Source of the DNA: Solirubrobacteraceae bacterium
Lineage (GTDB): Bacteria; Actinomycetota; Thermoleophilia; Solirubrobacterales; Solirubrobacteraceae
Length of the DNA stretch: 64,000 nucleotides
Reading direction: 5' to 3'
NCBI GenBank assembly: GCA_017882405.1
Contig: JADGPO010000042.1
Location: 3,116-67,115, forward strand
In this document: positions 16,643-25,610 of the stretch, piece by piece
How the letters are laid out: the number at the start of each line of letters is the position of its first letter
Numbering within the stretch: position 1 is the first letter of the stretch
Translations under genes and position numbers: made by a program
Notes under the pieces: model-generated
Told to the model about the DNA's origin: nothing
Database searches by the model: none
What the model saw: only the letters and a program-made list of their open reading frames with translations

Positions 16643-17508
16643 GCACCACGAATCTCGCTCCGATCAGCTCCGCGCGCCGGCGCAAGGACCGGCTGATGCG
16701 CGGCCTGCTGATCGCCGGCACCGTGATCGCGCTGATCCCGCTGGTGCTCGTCATCTACTACCTGCTGCTCAAGGGCCTGGGCAGCTGGACCGGGAGCTTC
16801 TTCAGCAGTGACCCGACGGGCAGCTTCTTCGGGCCCCCCGGCGGGATCCGCTCGGCGATCTTCGGCACGCTGGAGATCGTCGCCCTGGCCAGCCTGATCG
16901 CGATCCCAACGGGAATCGGGGTCGCCCTCTATCTGACCGAGTACGGCAAGACAACGACCTTCGCCCACGTCGTGCGCTACTTCGTCGACGTGATGACGGG
17001 CGTGCCGTCGATCGTCTTCGGCCTGTTCATCTACATCGTGCTCGTCCTGTCGGGGGTCGACGGGTCGTTCACGGGATGGAAGGGCTCGGTGGCGATCTCG
17101 CTGCTGATGCTGCCGATCGTCGTGCGCTCGGCCGAGGTCGTGTTGCTGCTCGTGCCCGGGGCCCTGCGCGAGGCGGCCCTGGCGCTGGGGGCTCCGCGCT
17201 GGCGGGTCGTCACCAAGGTCGTGCTTCCGACCGCGTTGCCCGGCCTGATCACCGGCTCGCTGCTGGCGATCGCTCGCGGGATGGGCGAAACCGCGCCGCT
17301 GCTGTTCACCGTGGCGACGGCCACCGGAATCACGGGCAATCTCAGCGCGCAGATGAACACGCTTCCCACCCAGATCTTCCAGGACATCACCTCGCCCCGT
17401 AACGCGATTGTTTCCCGCGCGTGGGGTGCAGCCCTTACGCTGGTGGCACTGGTTCTGATCCTCAACCTCGTCGCCCGCGCGATCGCGAGAAGGAGCCGAA
17501 TAGCATGA
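16639..17508 (+). CDS. pstA: Phosphate ABC transporter permease PstA
   Basis: A 289-residue partner of PstC. The membrane domain includes [15 protein letters not shown], the EAA-type loop [20 protein letters not shown] and [17 protein letters not shown]. The ATG overlaps the pstC stop. The last codons overlap the pstB start, so the whole operon is translationally coupled. Confidence 0.95.
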   Translation: MSTTNLAPISSARRRKDRLMRGLLIAGTVIALIPLVLVIYYLLLKGLGSWTGSFFSSDPTGSFFGPPGGIRSAIFGTLEIVALASLIAIPTGIGVALYLTEYGKTTTFAHVVRYFVDVMTGVPSIVFGLFIYIVLVLSGVDGSFTGWKGSVAISLLMLPIVVRSAEVVLLLVPGALREAALALGAPRWRVVTKVVLPTALPGLITGSLLAIARGMGETAPLLFTVATATGITGNLSAQMNTLPTQIFQDITSPRNAIVSRAWGAALTLVALVLILNLVARAIARRSRIA

Positions 17509-18389
17509 CTCCCCCAAATACCGACACCCAGGCCGAGACCAAGGGACAGAGCCAGATGTCAAGCGCAGGTGGACCGCCGTCCGATCAGGCGCAGGAAGCC
17601 CCCAACCTCGCCGAGCTCGGCGTCAAGGAAGGCGCCGGTCACGGGGTCATCGTCAAGGACCTCCACGCCTATTACGGCTCCCAACATGCGATAAAGGGCG
17701 TGAGCCTCGACTTTTCGCCCAACGAGGCCACCGCGATCATCGGGCCGTCGGGATGTGGCAAGTCGACGATGGTGCGCTGCATCAATCGCATGCACGAGGA
17801 GATTCCCGGGGCTCGCGCCGAGGGCAGCGTCACGCTCGACGATGTCGACGTCTACGGGCCGGGTGTCGACGTGACCTCGGTGCGGCGGATGATCGGCATG
17901 GTGTTCCAGAAGCCCAATCCGTTCCCCACGATGTCGATCTTCGACAACGTCGCCGCCGGCCTGCGGCTGACCGGTACCAAGTCCGACAACCTGCGCGAGC
18001 GCGTGCACAAGGCACTGCGTGCCGTGGGCCTGTGGGGCGAGGTCAAGAACCGCCTGACCGAGCCCGGGATCGGCCTCTCGGGCGGCCAGCAGCAGCGGCT
18101 CTGCATCGCCCGCACGGTCGCCGTCGAGCCCGAGGTGATCCTGATGGACGAGCCCTGCTCGGCGCTTGACCCGATCGCCACGCTCCGGGTGGAGGAGCTG
18201 ATCGCCGAGCTCAAGTCCCGGTACACGATCGTGATCGTCACGCACAACATGCAGCAGGCCGCGCGGGTCGCGGACACCACGGTGTTCATGCTCGACGGCG
18301 AGGTGGTGGAGCACGCGCCGACCAACGACATCTTCACCAACCCGAAGGACGAGCGTACCGAGCGCTACGTGACCGGGAAGTTCGGCTGA
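17505..18389 (+). CDS. pstB: Phosphate ABC transporter ATP-binding protein PstB
   Basis: A 294-residue ATPase energising PstAC. Walker A is [19 protein letters not shown], the signature [15 protein letters not shown], Walker [14 protein letters not shown] and the switch His is in [12 protein letters not shown]. An N-terminal extension of about 45 Gln/Pro/Glu-rich residues precedes the family core ([19 protein letters not shown]) and is unusual. ATG 17505 has AGGAG 10 nt upstream and overlaps the pstA stop; in-frame ATG 17556 would shorten the extension. Confidence 0.94.
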   Translation: MTPPNTDTQAETKGQSQMSSAGGPPSDQAQEAPNLAELGVKEGAGHGVIVKDLHAYYGSQHAIKGVSLDFSPNEATAIIGPSGCGKSTMVRCINRMHEEIPGARAEGSVTLDDVDVYGPGVDVTSVRRMIGMVFQKPNPFPTMSIFDNVAAGLRLTGTKSDNLRERVHKALRAVGLWGEVKNRLTEPGIGLSGGQQQRLCIARTVAVEPEVILMDEPCSALDPIATLRVEELIAELKSRYTIVIVTHNMQQAARVADTTVFMLDGEVVEHAPTNDIFTNPKDERTERYVTGKFG

Positions 18390-19090
18390 TGGTTCACGAG
18401 ACCCGCCATCAGTTTCGCGAGGACCTCAAGGAGCTCGAGCGTCAGGTGCTGGGCGGTCTGGACCTGGTCGTCTCCCAGCTTGATCGAGCGCAGGAGGCCG
18501 TCAGCTATCAGGACGTGGAGCTGGCCGGGATGGTGGTCGCCGACGACGACCGGATCGACGGCCGCTACCTGGAGGTCCATCAGGGCATCCTCTCGCTGCT
18601 GGCGCGCCAGTCCCCGGTGGCCGGCGACCTGCGGATCGTGGCCGCGCTTCTGCACGTGATCCGCTGCATTGAGCGGATGGGCGACCAGTGCGTGAACATC
18701 GCCAAGCTGGTGCCGCTGTCGGGCTACGAGTCACCCAAGGACAAGGAGATCCTCGACTCGATTGAGCGCATGGGCCAGCTGGCCCGCTCGCAGGTCACCC
18801 AGGCCAAGGATGCACTGGGCGAGCGCAACGTCCAGCTCGCCCAGGACCTTGTCCGCCAGGATGCCGAGATCAACCGTCTCAACCGTGAGATCTTCAAGCG
18901 GGCAGTGGAGATCGGCGACGACGTGGACATGCGCGAGTGGGGGATGTTCATGATCCTCGTCGCGCGCTGCCTGGAGCGGATCGGCGACAACACCGTTGAC
19001 ATCGCCGAGCAGGTTGTGTTCGTCGTCACCGGACTGTTCCGCGAGATGGCCGACGCCTCCTCGCCGGCCGAGTCCGCCCGCACTCGCTGA
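18389..19090 (+). CDS. phoU: Phosphate transport system regulator PhoU
   Basis: A 233-residue all-alpha protein with the two PhoU three-helix repeats: about 10-110 (IRCIERMGDQCVNIAKLV) and 115-215 (ARCLERIGDNTVDIAEQVV). The E-x-x-x-D metal-binding signatures are intact in both. PhoU restrains the Pst transporter and signals phosphate sufficiency to the Pho sensor kinase. The ATG shares a base with the pstB stop (TGATG). No sensor kinase gene adjoins. Confidence 0.95.
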   Translation: MVHETRHQFREDLKELERQVLGGLDLVVSQLDRAQEAVSYQDVELAGMVVADDDRIDGRYLEVHQGILSLLARQSPVAGDLRIVAALLHVIRCIERMGDQCVNIAKLVPLSGYESPKDKEILDSIERMGQLARSQVTQAKDALGERNVQLAQDLVRQDAEINRLNREIFKRAVEIGDDVDMREWGMFMILVARCLERIGDNTVDIAEQVVFVVTGLFREMADASSPAESARTR

Positions 19091-19180
19091 GCCGGCACGC
19101 CGCCGGGGTGACCCGGGGGCGCCGATTCTTGGCCATGGGGCCAATGCAGGGATTTCGTGCCAAATCTAACTTGTGCGCCT

Positions 19181-19945
19181 ATGAGAGCGCGGCCCCCGCA
19201 GATCGTCGCCTTCGGCGGCGGAGGGTTCTCGTTGGAGTGGGGCAACCCGCTGCTCGACGACCACGTGCTGGCGCTGTCGGGCGTGGAGCGCCCAAAGGTG
19301 TGCTTCCTGCCCACCGCCAGCGGTGACGCCGACCACTACGTGGTCCGCTTCTACCGGGCGTTCCCGGCCTCGCGCTGCGAGCCGTCGCACATCTCGCTGT
19401 TCCGCCGCGAGACCGGCGTCGGCGACCCGCGCGCGCACCTGCTCGACCAGGACGTGATCTACGTCGGCGGGGGCAGCCTGGTGTCCCTGATGGGCACCTG
19501 GCGGGCCCACGGGCTCGACCTGGCGCTGTACGAGGCATGGCGGGCGGGAGTGGTGCTGTGCGGCGGGTCGGCGGGCTCGCTGTGCTGGTTCTCGCAGGCG
19601 GTCTCCTCGTTTCACGAGGGCCCGGCCCGCTGCTTGGAGGGCCTGGGCTTCCTGCCGTGGTCAAACGCGGTGCACTACGGCGAGGAGCCGGGACGGCGCG
19701 CGGCGTACCTCACCGCGGTGGCTGACGGGATGGCGCCCGGCTACGGCGTGGGCGACGCGGCGGCGCTTCACTTCCTCGGCACCGACCTGCACGAGGTGGT
19801 CTCCTCCCGTCCCGGCGCCCGCGCGCACTACGTGTTCGTCGACGAGGGCGGCGCCGCCACCGAGCGCGAGCTGGCAGTGCGCTATCTGGGCGAGCCGGCA
19901 GTCGTGGCCACCGGCGTGATCGACGGCCAGCCGCTGGCCGCGTGA
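19181..19945 (+). CDS. Peptidase S51 family protein (first of a tandem pair)
   Basis: About 254 residues with the S51 (dipeptidase E / cyanophycinase-like) fold. It begins QIVAFGGGGFSLEWGNPLLD; DVIYVGGGSLVSLMGTW is the glycine-rich loop, and the nucleophile is Ser130 in CGGSAGSLCWF. Members cleave Asp-containing dipeptides or related substrates as cytoplasmic serine peptidases. The start is ATG 19181; a GTG at 19157 is possible. It follows phoU by 90 bp without an obvious promoter and overlaps the second copy by four bases. No cyanophycin synthetase is visible here, so the substrate is open. Confidence 0.8.
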   Translation: MRARPPQIVAFGGGGFSLEWGNPLLDDHVLALSGVERPKVCFLPTASGDADHYVVRFYRAFPASRCEPSHISLFRRETGVGDPRAHLLDQDVIYVGGGSLVSLMGTWRAHGLDLALYEAWRAGVVLCGGSAGSLCWFSQAVSSFHEGPARCLEGLGFLPWSNAVHYGEEPGRRAAYLTAVADGMAPGYGVGDAAALHFLGTDLHEVVSSRPGARAHYVFVDEGGAATERELAVRYLGEPAVVATGVIDGQPLAA

Positions 19946-20829
19946 GAACCCGGCCCCGGCGCCGATGCGCCCAGCGACCGACTGCGCCATCCTGGCTGGC
20001 AGTGGTCGACCCGACGGGTGACGATCGACGGCGGATCCTCGCCATGGGTGGCGGCGGCTTCACGATGCAGGAGCGCAGCCCTGCCTTGGATCGCCTGGTG
20101 CTCACCCTGACCGGCAAGCCGGTGCCCAGAGTCTGCTTTCTGCCGACCGCCTCCGGGGACGGGCGCGAGCAGACGACGCGCTTCTACGAGCGCTTCTCGC
20201 CCTGGCCGTGCGAGCCGAGCATCCTGTCGCTGTTCCATCTCGCGCGGGACCGAACCGACCCCGCGACGCACCTGCTGGCCCAGGACGCGATCTACGTGGG
20301 CGGCGGCTCGATGCGCAACATGCTGGCCGTATGGCGCGAGCACGGCCTGGACGAGGCGATGCGCGAGGCGTGGGAGCGAGGGATCGTGCTGGCGGGTCTG
20401 AGCGCGGGCGCCATGTGCTGGTTTGCCGGCGGGCTGACGATGAGCGGCGGCGCGCCCCGCCCCGGGCCGGGCCTGCACCTGCTGGAGGGGAGCATGTCGG
20501 TCCATTTGGACGGCGAGCCCGAGCGGCTGCCCGCCTACCGCGAGGCGGTGGCCACGGGGGCGCTTGCGCCCGGCTACGCGGTCGATGACTGCGCCGCGCT
20601 GCTGTTCGCGGGGACGCGGCTGGACGCCTGCGTGGCCTCCCGTCCGGGCGCCCGGGTGATCCATATCAGCGCCGACGAACGGGGGGCCACGATCGAGCAG
20701 CCGCAGAGCGTCAAGCTGCTGGGGGGCGGCGAGTCGCCGCTCTCCGGCGAGGCCGAGGCCGCCGCCGGCGACCCCTACGGGGTCTCGGAGCTGCGGGCGC
20801 TGCGGGCGGGCCGCCACCGCTGGGATTGA
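19942..20829 (+). CDS. Peptidase S51 family protein (second of a tandem pair)
   Basis: A paralogue of the preceding gene: ILAMGGGGFTMQERSPALD, DAIYVGGGSMRNMLAVW and the nucleophile Ser154 in AGLSAGAMCWF. It probably has the same dipeptidase-type activity with altered specificity, since binding-loop residues differ. The listed GTG start overlaps the upstream TGA (GTGA) but gives a basic 34-residue leader not seen in the first copy; GTG 20002 would remove 20 residues of it. Likely one operon with the first copy, and perhaps read through from phoU. Confidence 0.78.
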   Translation: MRTRPRRRCAQRPTAPSWLAVVDPTGDDRRRILAMGGGGFTMQERSPALDRLVLTLTGKPVPRVCFLPTASGDGREQTTRFYERFSPWPCEPSILSLFHLARDRTDPATHLLAQDAIYVGGGSMRNMLAVWREHGLDEAMREAWERGIVLAGLSAGAMCWFAGGLTMSGGAPRPGPGLHLLEGSMSVHLDGEPERLPAYREAVATGALAPGYAVDDCAALLFAGTRLDACVASRPGARVIHISADERGATIEQPQSVKLLGGGESPLSGEAEAAAGDPYGVSELRALRAGRHRWD

Positions 20830-20856
20830 CGTCCACCGCGCACCCGCCGCGCGAGG

Positions 20857-21486
20857 TCAGCCGGCAGACGACTGGCGCATGCGCAGCACGATCAGCGCGG
20901 TAGCCACCACGATCGCCGCCAGGACGAGCCCGACCAGCAGCACGGTACTGCCGCCCCCGCCCGAGTTGGCTCGCCCGCTGCTCCCCATGCTCTTGAGCGT
21001 ATGGCCGGACGCCGAGGCCAGCTTGGCGACCGCCGTCTGCGCTGCGCGGGCCAGGTCGGTGCTGGTCGTGCCGGCCGGCTTGGGCAGCGCGCTCAGTGCC
21101 ACTCTCGCCGGCGCTTTGACGCCCTGTACGCCATAGCCGGCCGCCATCACGACCAGCAGCGGCTGCGGGCCCTGAAAGCTGATCTCCTGGTCCAGGAACT
21201 TCGCGTACGCCTGGGGTTTGCCGAACAGGCTGGGAACCGTGCCGAGGTCGGTGGGGGCGCCGATCACGGCGACCTTGATCGGAAAGCCGCCGCGCTTGGC
21301 GGCGGCGGTCTGCCGGTCGAGCTCTAGCCTGACCGCCCGGGCGACCGGCGGCGAGTAGGGATAGAAGACGCTCTGCCCCAGCAGCGTGTCGCTCGCCGGG
21401 TCCCCGTCGGCCGCGGCCACACCGGGGAGCGCCAGCACGGTCGCCGCCAGCAGCAGCGCGATCCAGACGACGGCGCGGCGGGTCAC
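20857..21486 (-). CDS. Secreted, C-terminally membrane-anchored protein of unknown function
   Basis: About 209 residues: signal peptide (RRAVVWIALLLAATVLALPG), an extracytoplasmic domain of about 130 residues, a Gly/Ser hinge, one C-terminal membrane segment (TVLLVGLVLAAIVVATALIV) and a short basic tail. The domain contains QSVFYPYSPPVARAVRLELD and IKVAVIGAPTDLGTVPSLFG. The topology resembles TPM-domain proteins, but I cannot confirm the fold. I favour GTG 21486, 7 nt after a CATAAT element; ATG 21495 is the alternative. Confidence 0.7.
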   Translation of the reverse strand: MTRRAVVWIALLLAATVLALPGVAAADGDPASDTLLGQSVFYPYSPPVARAVRLELDRQTAAAKRGGFPIKVAVIGAPTDLGTVPSLFGKPQAYAKFLDQEISFQGPQPLLVVMAAGYGVQGVKAPARVALSALPKPAGTTSTDLARAAQTAVAKLASASGHTLKSMGSSGRANSGGGGSTVLLVGLVLAAIVVATALIVLRMRQSSAG

Positions 21487-21493
21487 GCTCGAC

Positions 21494-21501
21494 ATTATGC
21501 T
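21494..21501. promoter_or_regulatory. Overlapping divergent -10 elements
   Basis: Forward TATGCT (21496-21501) lies 8 nt before GTG 21510. Reverse CATAAT (21499-21494) lies 7 nt before GTG 21486 of the opposite gene. The two elements share four base pairs, so both leaderless transcripts would start from one symmetrical site. Confidence 0.5.
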
Positions 21502-21509
21502 CAGCGCCC

Positions 21510-22055
21510 GTGCCCTCGCAGAAGTCCAAACGGGCGCGCAAGCGCCACAAGCCGGGCACCGCTCCGCGGGCTGTCCCCTCCAACCGTCGCGACGAGCGCG
21601 CGGTGCGCGCCGCCGAGGCCGAGCGCCAGCGCCAGCGGGGGCAGCGCCAGCTCGGCCGCGAGGGCGAGCGGCCCGAGAGTCCGTTCGGCGGTCTGCCGGT
21701 CTCCGAGGTGGCGATCCTGGCGGGGATGGTGGGAGCGGTGATCGGGTTTCTCAACGGGGGCGGCGCGGCGCTCGTGGTCGGGCTGATCGTGTGTGCGCTG
21801 GGGGTGTGCGAGATCACCGCCCGCGAGCATTTCTCCGGCTACCGCTCGCATACGGCGCTGCTCGCGGGCATTCCGGCGGTGGCGATCGAGGCCGGGTTGG
21901 TGGCGCTGTTCGGCGAGCCCAAGCAGCGGGGGCTGGCGCTGGTGGTGGTCGTGCCGGTGTTCTCGATCCTCTTCTGGCTGCTGCGGCGCCGATTCCTGAC
22001 CGCCCGCCAGGCCCGCGTTGCGCGCAGCGCCCGGGGCGGCGTCCAGCTCAGCTGA
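21510..22055 (+). CDS. Small membrane protein of unknown function
   Basis: 181 residues. A strongly basic N-terminal tail (KSKRARKRHKPG and Arg/Gln/Glu-rich repeats up to about residue 50) is followed by about four hydrophobic segments between residues 63 and 160 and a short basic C-terminus. I recognise no family. GTG 21510 is preceded by a -10-like TATGCT at leaderless spacing. It is divergent from the membrane-anchored protein and overlaps the end of the convergent histidine kinase gene by 8 bp. Confidence 0.68.
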   Translation: MPSQKSKRARKRHKPGTAPRAVPSNRRDERAVRAAEAERQRQRGQRQLGREGERPESPFGGLPVSEVAILAGMVGAVIGFLNGGGAALVVGLIVCALGVCEITAREHFSGYRSHTALLAGIPAVAIEAGLVALFGEPKQRGLALVVVVPVFSILFWLLRRRFLTARQARVARSARGGVQLS

Positions 22056-23466
22056 CCGGCAGGGAGTGGGAGGCGTCGGGCTGGTCCGCCGAGCTCTCGC
22101 CGGCTGCCAGGTCGCCGGTGGGGGTTGGCAGCGCCAGCGTGAAGATCGCCCCGCCGTCCGGGGCGTTGGCCACCGACGCCGAGCCGCCGTGCTGCTCGGT
22201 CACCTGGCGCACGATCGCCAGTCCCAGGCCGCTGCCCTGGCGACCCCGGGAGTTGGTGCCGCGGAAGAAGCGGTCGAACACGTAGGGCAGGTCCGACTCG
22301 GCGACGCCCACGCCGTGGTCGCGGACGCGCACCCCCTCGGGGCCGACGCGCACGTCGACGGTGCCGCCCGGCGGGGAGTGGCGCGCGGCGTTGTCGAGCA
22401 GGTTGTTGATGGCGCGGCCCAGGCGCTCGGGCACGCCGTCGACCAGCACCGGCTCAAGCTCGGCGTTGAAGTGGATCCCGGGAGCGTTGCGCCGGGCGCG
22501 GGCGAGGCTCTCGGCGGCTACGCGGTCCAGGCGGACGTCCTCGGCGTCGGGCCCCGGCTGATCGCCCCGGGCCAGCTCGATCAGATCGTTGACCAGCGCG
22601 CTCAGTTCCTCGGACTGCTCGACCACGTCGGACAGCAGGCGGCGGCGGTCCTCGGGGTCTAGCTCGCCGCCCTCCAGCAGCACCTCGATGTTGGTGCGCA
22701 GGCTCGTGACCGGGGTGCGCAGCTCATGCGAGGCGTCGGCGACCAGCTGGCGCTGCGCCCGCACGGACTCGTCCAGCGCGTCCCGGGAGGTCTCCAGGCG
22801 GTCCAGCATCGTGTTGAAGCGCGTCGCCAACTGACCGACCTCGTCGTCGGCGTGCACGTGCAGGCGGGAGTGCAGGTCCTCGGTCTCGCCGATGTGGCGG
22901 GCGGCCTCGGCGACCTCGCCCAGCGGGCGCAGGACGCGCCGGGAGGCCATTCGCCCCAAGACCGCGGCCAGCGCGATGCCACCGATGAACAGCAGGACCA
23001 GGATGAGGCGCAGGTGCGAGAGAACGTTGTCGACGGAGCTCAGCGGGCGGGCAAGCTGGACGGCCACTGTCTGGCCACCGACATTCAGCGGGAAGGTGAT
23101 CTCCCGCAGGTGGTTGTCGCCGATCTGGAAGTCGGAGAGGTACGCCCGGCCTTGCCCGTCGGCGATCTGCCGGGTGCGCTGGCCGACCGGGAGCGCGAAG
23201 TTCGGGGTGTGCGCCGGAGGTTGGCCAGCGGCGTAGAGCTGCACGTACGGGGCCGGTCCTCCGGCGCTGGCCGGAATGCCCGGAACCTGCGAGTGAAGGC
23301 TGTTCAGCCCGTAGTTCTCCACCGCCTGCGCCTGAGCGCGCAGTGAGTTGTCGACCTGTCCGCGCAACTGGCTGCGCACGACCGCATAACACGCGACGAG
23401 CGCCAGCAGGACCGCGATGGCCACCGACGCGGCGGCGATGATCGTGAGGCGCTTGCGCAGCGACAC
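22048..23466 (-). CDS. Two-component sensor histidine kinase, MprB-like
   Basis: 472 residues: membrane segment (about 8-28), periplasmic sensor (about 30-150), second membrane segment (LRLILVLLFIGGIALAAVLG), HAMP domain, then the dimerisation domain with the phosphorylated His in VADASHELRTPVTSLRTN and a HATPase domain (NLLDNAARHSPP, VRDHGVGV, GSGLGLAIVRQV). The layout and neighbouring regulator fit the MprB/actinobacterial envelope-stress type. Its response regulator gene ends 6 bp upstream, one operon. The stimulus is unknown. Confidence 0.9.
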   Translation of the reverse strand: MSLRKRLTIIAAASVAIAVLLALVACYAVVRSQLRGQVDNSLRAQAQAVENYGLNSLHSQVPGIPASAGGPAPYVQLYAAGQPPAHTPNFALPVGQRTRQIADGQGRAYLSDFQIGDNHLREITFPLNVGGQTVAVQLARPLSSVDNVLSHLRLILVLLFIGGIALAAVLGRMASRRVLRPLGEVAEAARHIGETEDLHSRLHVHADDEVGQLATRFNTMLDRLETSRDALDESVRAQRQLVADASHELRTPVTSLRTNIEVLLEGGELDPEDRRRLLSDVVEQSEELSALVNDLIELARGDQPGPDAEDVRLDRVAAESLARARRNAPGIHFNAELEPVLVDGVPERLGRAINNLLDNAARHSPPGGTVDVRVGPEGVRVRDHGVGVAESDLPYVFDRFFRGTNSRGRQGSGLGLAIVRQVTEQHGGSASVANAPDGGAIFTLALPTPTGDLAAGESSADQPDASHSLPVS

Positions 23467-23472
23467 GAGGAA

Positions 23473-24150
23473 TCAATCTCTCAGGACGTAGCCGACGCCG
23501 CGCACCGTGTGCAGCAGGCGCGGCTCGCCACCGGCCTCGGTCTTTCGTCTCAGGTAGCCCATGTACACGCCCAGGGCATTGGAGGTAGGCCCGAAGTCGT
23601 ATCCCCAAACGTTCTCGAAGATCGTGGAGCGGGTCAGCACCTGGCGCGGGTGGCGCAGGAACAGCTCCAGCAGCAAGAACTCGGTGCGCGAGAGCTCGAC
23701 CAGCCGATCTCCGCGGCGCACCTCGTGCGCTAACGGGTCGAGCACCAGGTCGCCGTAGCGCAGTATCTCGCCCTCGCCGACCCCGTCGCCGGCTCGCCGC
23801 AGCAGCGCCCGCAGCCGAGCCTGCAGCTCGCGCAGCGCGAACGGCTTGACCAGATAGTCGTCGGCGCCGACGTCCAGGCCCTCGACCCGGTCGTCGATCG
23901 CGTCGCGCGCGGTCAGCATCAGCACGGGCGTGCGGTCGCCGGCCTTGCGCAGCCGCCGGCACACCTCGAGGCCGTCGAGCCTGGGCATTAGGATGTCCAG
24001 GATGACGGCGTCGGCGGGAGCGGAGGCCAGCGCGTCGAGCGCCTCCTCGCCGTCGGCGGCGAGGCTGACCTCGTGGTTCTCCAGTCGCAGGGCACGCTCC
24101 AGCGCCCGCCGCACGGCAGGCTCGTCGTCGACCACGAGTACGCGCGCCAT
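23473..24150 (-). CDS. OmpR-family response regulator, MprA-like
   Basis: 225 residues. Receiver: [20 protein letters not shown] with the acidic pair, phosphoacceptor Asp in [17 protein letters not shown], conserved Lys in [11 protein letters not shown]. Output winged helix: [20 protein letters not shown] to [12 protein letters not shown]. The motifs are intact and canonical, unlike the diverged receiver of the regulator at 13.1 kb. Cotranscribed with the kinase that follows. ATG 24150 begins the conserved first strand; an ATG 9 nt upstream is less likely. Confidence 0.92.
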   Translation of the reverse strand: MARVLVVDDEPAVRRALERALRLENHEVSLAADGEEALDALASAPADAVILDILMPRLDGLEVCRRLRKAGDRTPVLMLTARDAIDDRVEGLDVGADDYLVKPFALRELQARLRALLRRAGDGVGEGEILRYGDLVLDPLAHEVRRGDRLVELSRTEFLLLELFLRHPRQVLTRSTIFENVWGYDFGPTSNALGVYMGYLRRKTEAGGEPRLLHTVRGVGYVLRD

Positions 24151-24197
24151 GTCGATCATGATCGCGCTTCGGGGTAAACGTTGCTGAAGAGAGGCTC

Positions 24198-24809
24198 ATG
24201 CCCTGGAATCTGAGCGAGCGGCTGTTCGCCGTCTACTACCCGCTGCTGGCTGCCAAATCCGAGCGCGCCGGCCAGGCCGCCACGCGGGACGAGCTGCTGG
24301 CCGGGGCCCGGGGACGGGTCCTCGAGGTGGGCGCCGGCCACGGCCTGAACCTGGCTCACTATCCGGACGGGCTCGACGAGCTGGTGCTCACCGATCCGAG
24401 CCCGTGGATGCTGAAGCGAGCGCCCTCGGGTGTCGAGGTCCGGTCCGCGGGGCTGCCGTCGTTGCCGTTCCGCGACGAGAGGTTCGACACGGTGGTGTGC
24501 ACCTACGTGCTCTGCTCGGTCGACGACCCGGCGGCGGCCCTGGCCGAGATCTGGCGCGTGCTGGCCCCGGGCGGCTCGCTGCTGTTCCTGGAGCACGTGC
24601 GCGCGGGGGAGGGGACGGCGCTGGGCCGCCTGCAGGACCTGATCGAGGCGCCCCACCGGCTCGCCGCCGCCGGTTGCCACCCCAATCACCGCACCGCCGA
24701 GCTGCTGGCCGCCTCCCCGCTGGAGGTGGTGTCGCTGCACCACGGCCGTCAGCCGGCCGCGCTGCCCACCGTGCGCCCGACGATCATGGGCACCGCCCGG
24801 CGACCCTAA
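24198..24809 (+). CDS. Class I SAM-dependent methyltransferase (UbiE/Methyltransf_11 type)
   Basis: 203 residues. Motif I is RVLEVGAGHGLNLAHYP; later motifs are VVCTYVLCSVDDPAAAL and VLAPGGSLLFLEHVRA. The last resembles the thiol/lipid methyltransferase subgroup related to METTL7. The substrate cannot be inferred. GAGAGG precedes ATG 24198. It is divergent from the MprA-like regulator and overlaps the convergent exonuclease III gene by four bases. Confidence 0.85.
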   Translation: MPWNLSERLFAVYYPLLAAKSERAGQAATRDELLAGARGRVLEVGAGHGLNLAHYPDGLDELVLTDPSPWMLKRAPSGVEVRSAGLPSLPFRDERFDTVVCTYVLCSVDDPAAALAEIWRVLAPGGSLLFLEHVRAGEGTALGRLQDLIEAPHRLAAAGCHPNHRTAELLAASPLEVVSLHHGRQPAALPTVRPTIMGTARRP

Positions 24810-25573
24810 GCCAGCTCGAGCAGCAACGGCGCGTGATCGGAGGGCTTCTTGCCCTTGCGGTAGTCGCGGTCGATGCCGCACGCGCGCAGCCGCGGCGCCA
24901 GATGCTCTGACACCAGGGCCAGGTCGATCCGCAGGCCCAGCCCCTTGTGGAAGTTGCCGGCGCGGTAGTCCCACCACGTGTACTGGACCTCGTCGGGGTG
25001 CAGCGCGCGATAGGCGTCGACCATCCCGTCGGCGAGGATCCGCTCCAGATGCTCACGCTCGGGGGCGCTCACGTGGGTGCCCCCCACAAATGCGCTCGGG
25101 TCGTAGACGTCGAGGTCCGCCGGAGCGATGTTCATGTCGCCGCCGACGATCAGGTCGGCGCCGGACAGCTGCTCGATCCGCGCCCCCATCGCCTCCAGGA
25201 AGCCGAGCTTGCGCGGATACTCGGGGCTGTCCAGCGTGCGCCCGTTGGGCACGTACACGCTGGCGAAGCGGATCCCGTCGACGGTGGCCTCACACCAGCG
25301 CGCCTCGCCCGCCACCAGATCGCCCGGCAGGCCGATCTGCGGGTCCCCCAAGGTCAGGCCCGAGCGCGCCAGCACGGCCACGCCCGCCCACTGGCCACCG
25401 GAGTTGTGCACGGCCGCGTAGCCGGCGTCGGCCAGCTCTTCGGTGGGGAAGGTGCCGGGCGCCGTCTTGGTCTCCTGCAGGCAGGCGACGTCCGGCCGAT
25501 GCTCGGCCAGCAGCTGCAGCACGCGGGGCAGCCGCGCGCGCAGCGAGTTGACATTCCAGGTGACGATCCGCAT
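24806..25573 (-). CDS. xthA: Exodeoxyribonuclease III / AP endonuclease
   Basis: 255 residues; cleaves DNA at abasic sites and degrades 3' ends in base excision repair. Motifs are MRIVTWNVNSLRARLPRVL, ACLQETKT (metal-binding Glu), FASVYVPNGR, IVGGDMNIAP, WWDYRAG and KKPSDHAPLLLEL with the final catalytic His. ATG 25573 starts the conserved strand and is 9 nt after a TAGGCT -10; ATG 25579 would leave 3 nt. It is divergent from ligD, another repair gene, with a shared promoter core. Confidence 0.94.
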   Translation of the reverse strand: MRIVTWNVNSLRARLPRVLQLLAEHRPDVACLQETKTAPGTFPTEELADAGYAAVHNSGGQWAGVAVLARSGLTLGDPQIGLPGDLVAGEARWCEATVDGIRFASVYVPNGRTLDSPEYPRKLGFLEAMGARIEQLSGADLIVGGDMNIAPADLDVYDPSAFVGGTHVSAPEREHLERILADGMVDAYRALHPDEVQYTWWDYRAGNFHKGLGLRIDLALVSEHLAPRLRACGIDRDYRKGKKPSDHAPLLLELA

Positions 25574-25582
25574 CGGCATCCC

Positions 25583-25592
25583 AGCCTAGTCT
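25583..25592. promoter_or_regulatory. Overlapping divergent -10 elements of xthA and ligD
   Basis: Reverse TAGGCT (25588-25583) serves xthA at leaderless spacing. Forward TAGTCT (25587-25592) serves ligD with an 18-nt leader. They share the central TA, a bidirectional arrangement for two DNA repair genes. Confidence 0.5.
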
Positions 25593-25610
25593 TCGGAACT
25601 CGGACCCACG

